Source: Nostoc sp. RI_552 (GTDB lineage Bacteria > Cyanobacteriota > Cyanobacteriia > Cyanobacteriales > Nostocaceae). From it: a stretch of DNA of 35,736 nt. The position numbers and the translations under genes are program-made. Location: positions 1-35,736 of the forward strand of contig WGNO01000044.1 in assembly GCA_016124525.1 (NCBI GenBank), read 5' to 3'. Shown here piece by piece: positions 34,111 through 35,736 of the stretch. The notes under the pieces were generated by a model. It did no database searches, was not told where the DNA came from, and worked only from the letters and a program-made list of their open reading frames with translations. Position 1 is the first letter of the stretch. The number at the start of each line of letters is the position of its first letter.

Positions 34111-34465
34111 ATTTATTTTTAAGTGAATTTAGGTATGCGTTTAATTTTGGTGATAATTCATCAATAATTGGTTTTATTTTATCTACATCTTCTTGACTTA
34201 AAAGGTTTCGTTGGTAAGCAAGTCTTAACCAATGTCTTGTCTCATTTAAAGACCCTCTGGCAATTTTCACAAAACGTTGATTGTCTTGTATGTTGTAACG
34301 TCCATTCCCCTCAGCAATATTAGCACCAATACTATCTGTAGATTTTACAATTTGTTTACCAACTGTCTCTTTAGCAAAATAGTCCCATTTTTGTACAATC
34401 AACCAAATTTCGTTTGCAAGCTTTTCTGACAACTGATAAACTTGCAAATTTTGAAAATTTTCCAT
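34097..34465 (-). CDS. Four-helix-bundle protein (S23/IVP-like, TIGR02436 type)
   Basis: 122 aa. The start is NFQNLQVYQLSEKLANEIWL, the diagnostic DxxVYQxA-like opening of the four-helix-bundle family first seen encoded in 23S rRNA intervening sequences. GKQIVKSTDSIGANIAEGNGR and the RFVKIARGSLNETRHWLRLA helix are further family signatures. Family members form pentameric rings; the retroelement protein Avd is a distant relative, but no reverse transcriptase or variable repeat was seen here. The last residues (about SVNS) come from the neighbouring STRR. It lies between two STRR arrays, 84 bp after the upstream gene and 82 bp before the helicase. ATG 34465 fits the family length. Its role is unknown. 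Confidence 0.85.
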   Translation of the reverse strand: MENFQNLQVYQLSEKLANEIWLIVQKWDYFAKETVGKQIVKSTDSIGANIAEGNGRYNIQDNQRFVKIARGSLNETRHWLRLAYQRNLLSQEDVDKIKPIIDELSPKLNAYLNSLKNKSVNS

Positions 34466-34467
34466 GG

Positions 34468-34548
34468 TTGTTGACTGTTGACGGTTGACTGTTGGTGGTT
34501 GACGGTTGACTGTTGACTGTTGACGGTTGACGGTTGACGGGTGACGGT
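34468..34548. repeat. STRR array between the four-helix-bundle gene and the HicA-like gene
   Basis: About 11 tandem heptamers of TTGACGG/TTGACTG, with the last unit GTGACGG. They begin three bases after the ATG of the four-helix-bundle gene (on the minus strand, just upstream of it) and end at the stop codon of the next gene. Confidence 0.9.
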
Positions 34549-34549
34549 T

Positions 34550-35554
34550 TTAAGCGCTTATCACATACTGAATATCTTTTTGAATACTACGAAGTACAAA
34601 ACTAGATAAGCTTCTATGTCGAGGAACTATGGTAGGTTTATTTAATTTAATATGTTGCCAAACTTCATGATTACCACCTTCTCTAACTTTGTAAAATCCT
34701 ACACTCCTCATTTCTCTTATAATTTCATTTTTTGATTCATGTGAGAATTGAATAATTGATGTGACATCAGTGGTATTTTTAACAACATCTTCAAAATTTA
34801 ATATAGCATCATTAAATTCATCTTTATATTTATCCGCTATATCCTGTAAAATACGCGCTATACTTTTAGGTGCTGTGAATATTTCCATCGACCTAATTTT
34901 TTGCGAATATTGTTTTATGTGGTGTGACTTATCTAATTTACTTTGAATTTTTTCTAAGAATCTATTTATGGGTATATTGCCATACCTAGACAGGCCTTCA
35001 GTAGCCATAATAATTGACCAATAAAGAGATTTAACATATTCAGTCATATTTTGATCAAATGAATTTGGTATGAGCTTAATTAAATTCTTACTATCTAAGT
35101 TAGACCAAAGTAATATAATAGGGAATTGATCAGATGAGATTTGAAAACAAGATGCTGCAATTTCTGCCGCTCTATAGTGATGATATCCAAGACTAAAGAT
35201 CAAAAATAACCATTCATTACTATCGCTCATATATTCTTGAACATCTTCAACTCCTAATTCTACCAGAAAGTTATGTATTCTATTCTTTGCCGGTTCAACT
35301 ATATTCATAATATGTTCGCTATTACGAAGTACAAAGTCATCATTACGAGCATAGGGAAAATAAATATTATGTAATACTCCAGTTCTTCTATGTAGCCAAG
35401 TCATTAAATCAGCATTTTTTTGTCTTAATACTGAATCCCATTGATCATTATCTTTATTATGTAAAATCAGTGATGAAGTTTGATTAGGATAACTCCTCAT
35501 TTGAGGAATAAAACCCGGTACTGAAAAATAAGAAAAATCTGGCATAGGAAGCAT
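34550..35554 (-). CDS. Uncharacterised protein with C-terminal HicA-like domain
   Basis: 334 aa. The C-terminal 62 residues resemble HicA toxins (dsRBD-like mRNA interferases): a helix NEIIREMRSVGFYKV, the strand and catalytic loop REGGNHEVWQH with His296 in the position of the HicA histidine, then TIVPRHRSL and the last helix FVLRSIQKDI. The first 270 residues are a helical domain I do not recognise; it starts PMPDFSYFSVPG and contains aromatic-rich segments such as LIFSLGYHHYRAAEIAA. Free-standing HicA proteins are about 60-90 aa, so this is a fusion. No hicB antitoxin gene adjoins it. It is followed at once by an STRR and then the four-helix-bundle gene. ATG 35554 or ATG 35545 (MPDFSYF) could be the start. 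Confidence 0.7.
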   Translation of the reverse strand: MLPMPDFSYFSVPGFIPQMRSYPNQTSSLILHNKDNDQWDSVLRQKNADLMTWLHRRTGVLHNIYFPYARNDDFVLRNSEHIMNIVEPAKNRIHNFLVELGVEDVQEYMSDSNEWLFLIFSLGYHHYRAAEIAASCFQISSDQFPIILLWSNLDSKNLIKLIPNSFDQNMTEYVKSLYWSIIMATEGLSRYGNIPINRFLEKIQSKLDKSHHIKQYSQKIRSMEIFTAPKSIARILQDIADKYKDEFNDAILNFEDVVKNTTDVTSIIQFSHESKNEIIREMRSVGFYKVREGGNHEVWQHIKLNKPTIVPRHRSLSSFVLRSIQKDIQYVISA

Positions 35555-35736
35555 AAGATACCCCGATAATATAAAGTTTATTAATCACCCATCACCCAGA
35601 AATGTTGAATGTCGTTACAAAACTTTACATAGTTAGATATAGTAGTCCTATCAAAGGTGAAAATGTCAACATCTCATAATATCTTCCATCCAATGAACAT
35701 AACTGATTTGTTGACACATACAAGCTTGAAGGTAGC
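35555..35736. other. Region upstream of the HicA-like gene
   Basis: 182 bp to the window edge with no gene or hairpin that I can support. It should contain the promoter of the minus-strand trio. Confidence 0.4.

Noticed and set aside
34097..34465. Possibility that the four-helix-bundle gene is Avd of a diversity-generating retroelement
   Set aside because: No reverse transcriptase, template repeat or variable repeat was found nearby.
34015..34548. STRR arrays as a CRISPR array
   Set aside because: Units are 7 bp without spacers and no cas genes are nearby; they match cyanobacterial STRR elements.

Overview
The window reads as chromosome of a filamentous, heterocyst-forming cyanobacterium (Nostocales). 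Three signs support this. It carries a complete heterocyst glycolipid (HGL) polyketide cluster with the exporter genes hgdB-hgdC-hgdA and the phosphopantetheinyl transferase hetI. It has a chlorophyll geranylgeranyl reductase gene. The octamer GCGATCGC (HIP1, typical of cyanobacteria) occurs at least eight times (9911, 9962, 14852, 23229, 24047, 25742, 27725, 32302), and there are heptameric STRR repeats of the TTGACGG/TTGACTG type known from Anabaena and Calothrix.

Layout. (1) 1-3840, minus strand: hgdB (membrane fusion protein), hgdC (permease) and hgdA (sugar-nucleotide epimerase), transcribed in that order. (2) 4454-6781, plus strand: a ParB-domain protein with a methyltransferase-like C-terminus that has lost its catalytic motif, then a 92-aa conserved-looking protein. 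(3) 7093-22510, plus strand: the HGL synthase genes hglE (KS-AT-ACP-ACP-structural KR), hglD (catalytic KR-DH), hglC (KS-CLF-AT), hglA (PfaD-like enoyl reductase) and hglB (ACP-thioester reductase). (4) 22511-29027: hetI, cysA, chlP, an OppC-like permease and an HD-domain phosphohydrolase, i.e. mostly housekeeping genes. hetN, which lies between hglB and hetI in Anabaena PCC 7120, is absent; a dispersed repeat sits there instead. (5) 29481-29552: tRNA-Gly(CCC), followed by an inverted second copy of that repeat. (6) 30056-35554: an accessory segment with a GIY-YIG nuclease-like gene facing a minus-strand trio: a protein with a HicA-like C-terminus, a four-helix-bundle protein and a large PLD-SNF2 helicase. 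STRR arrays separate the trio and also invade the helicase coding sequence.

How the genes work together. HglE/D/C/A form a split PfaA/C/D-type (PUFA-synthase-like) iterative PKS that builds a very long hydroxylated acyl chain. HglB takes the chain on its own carrier and releases it reductively as the fatty alcohol. HetI supplies phosphopantetheine to the three carrier sites. HgdB/HgdC export or deposit the glycolipid, and HgdA provides or epimerises the sugar nucleotide. The less usual points are the KR split between two genes, a helical module shared by HglE and HglC that could be a docking element, the pseudo-methyltransferase ParB protein, loss of hetN at a repeat, and the STRR-riddled HicA-like/helicase module at the right end.
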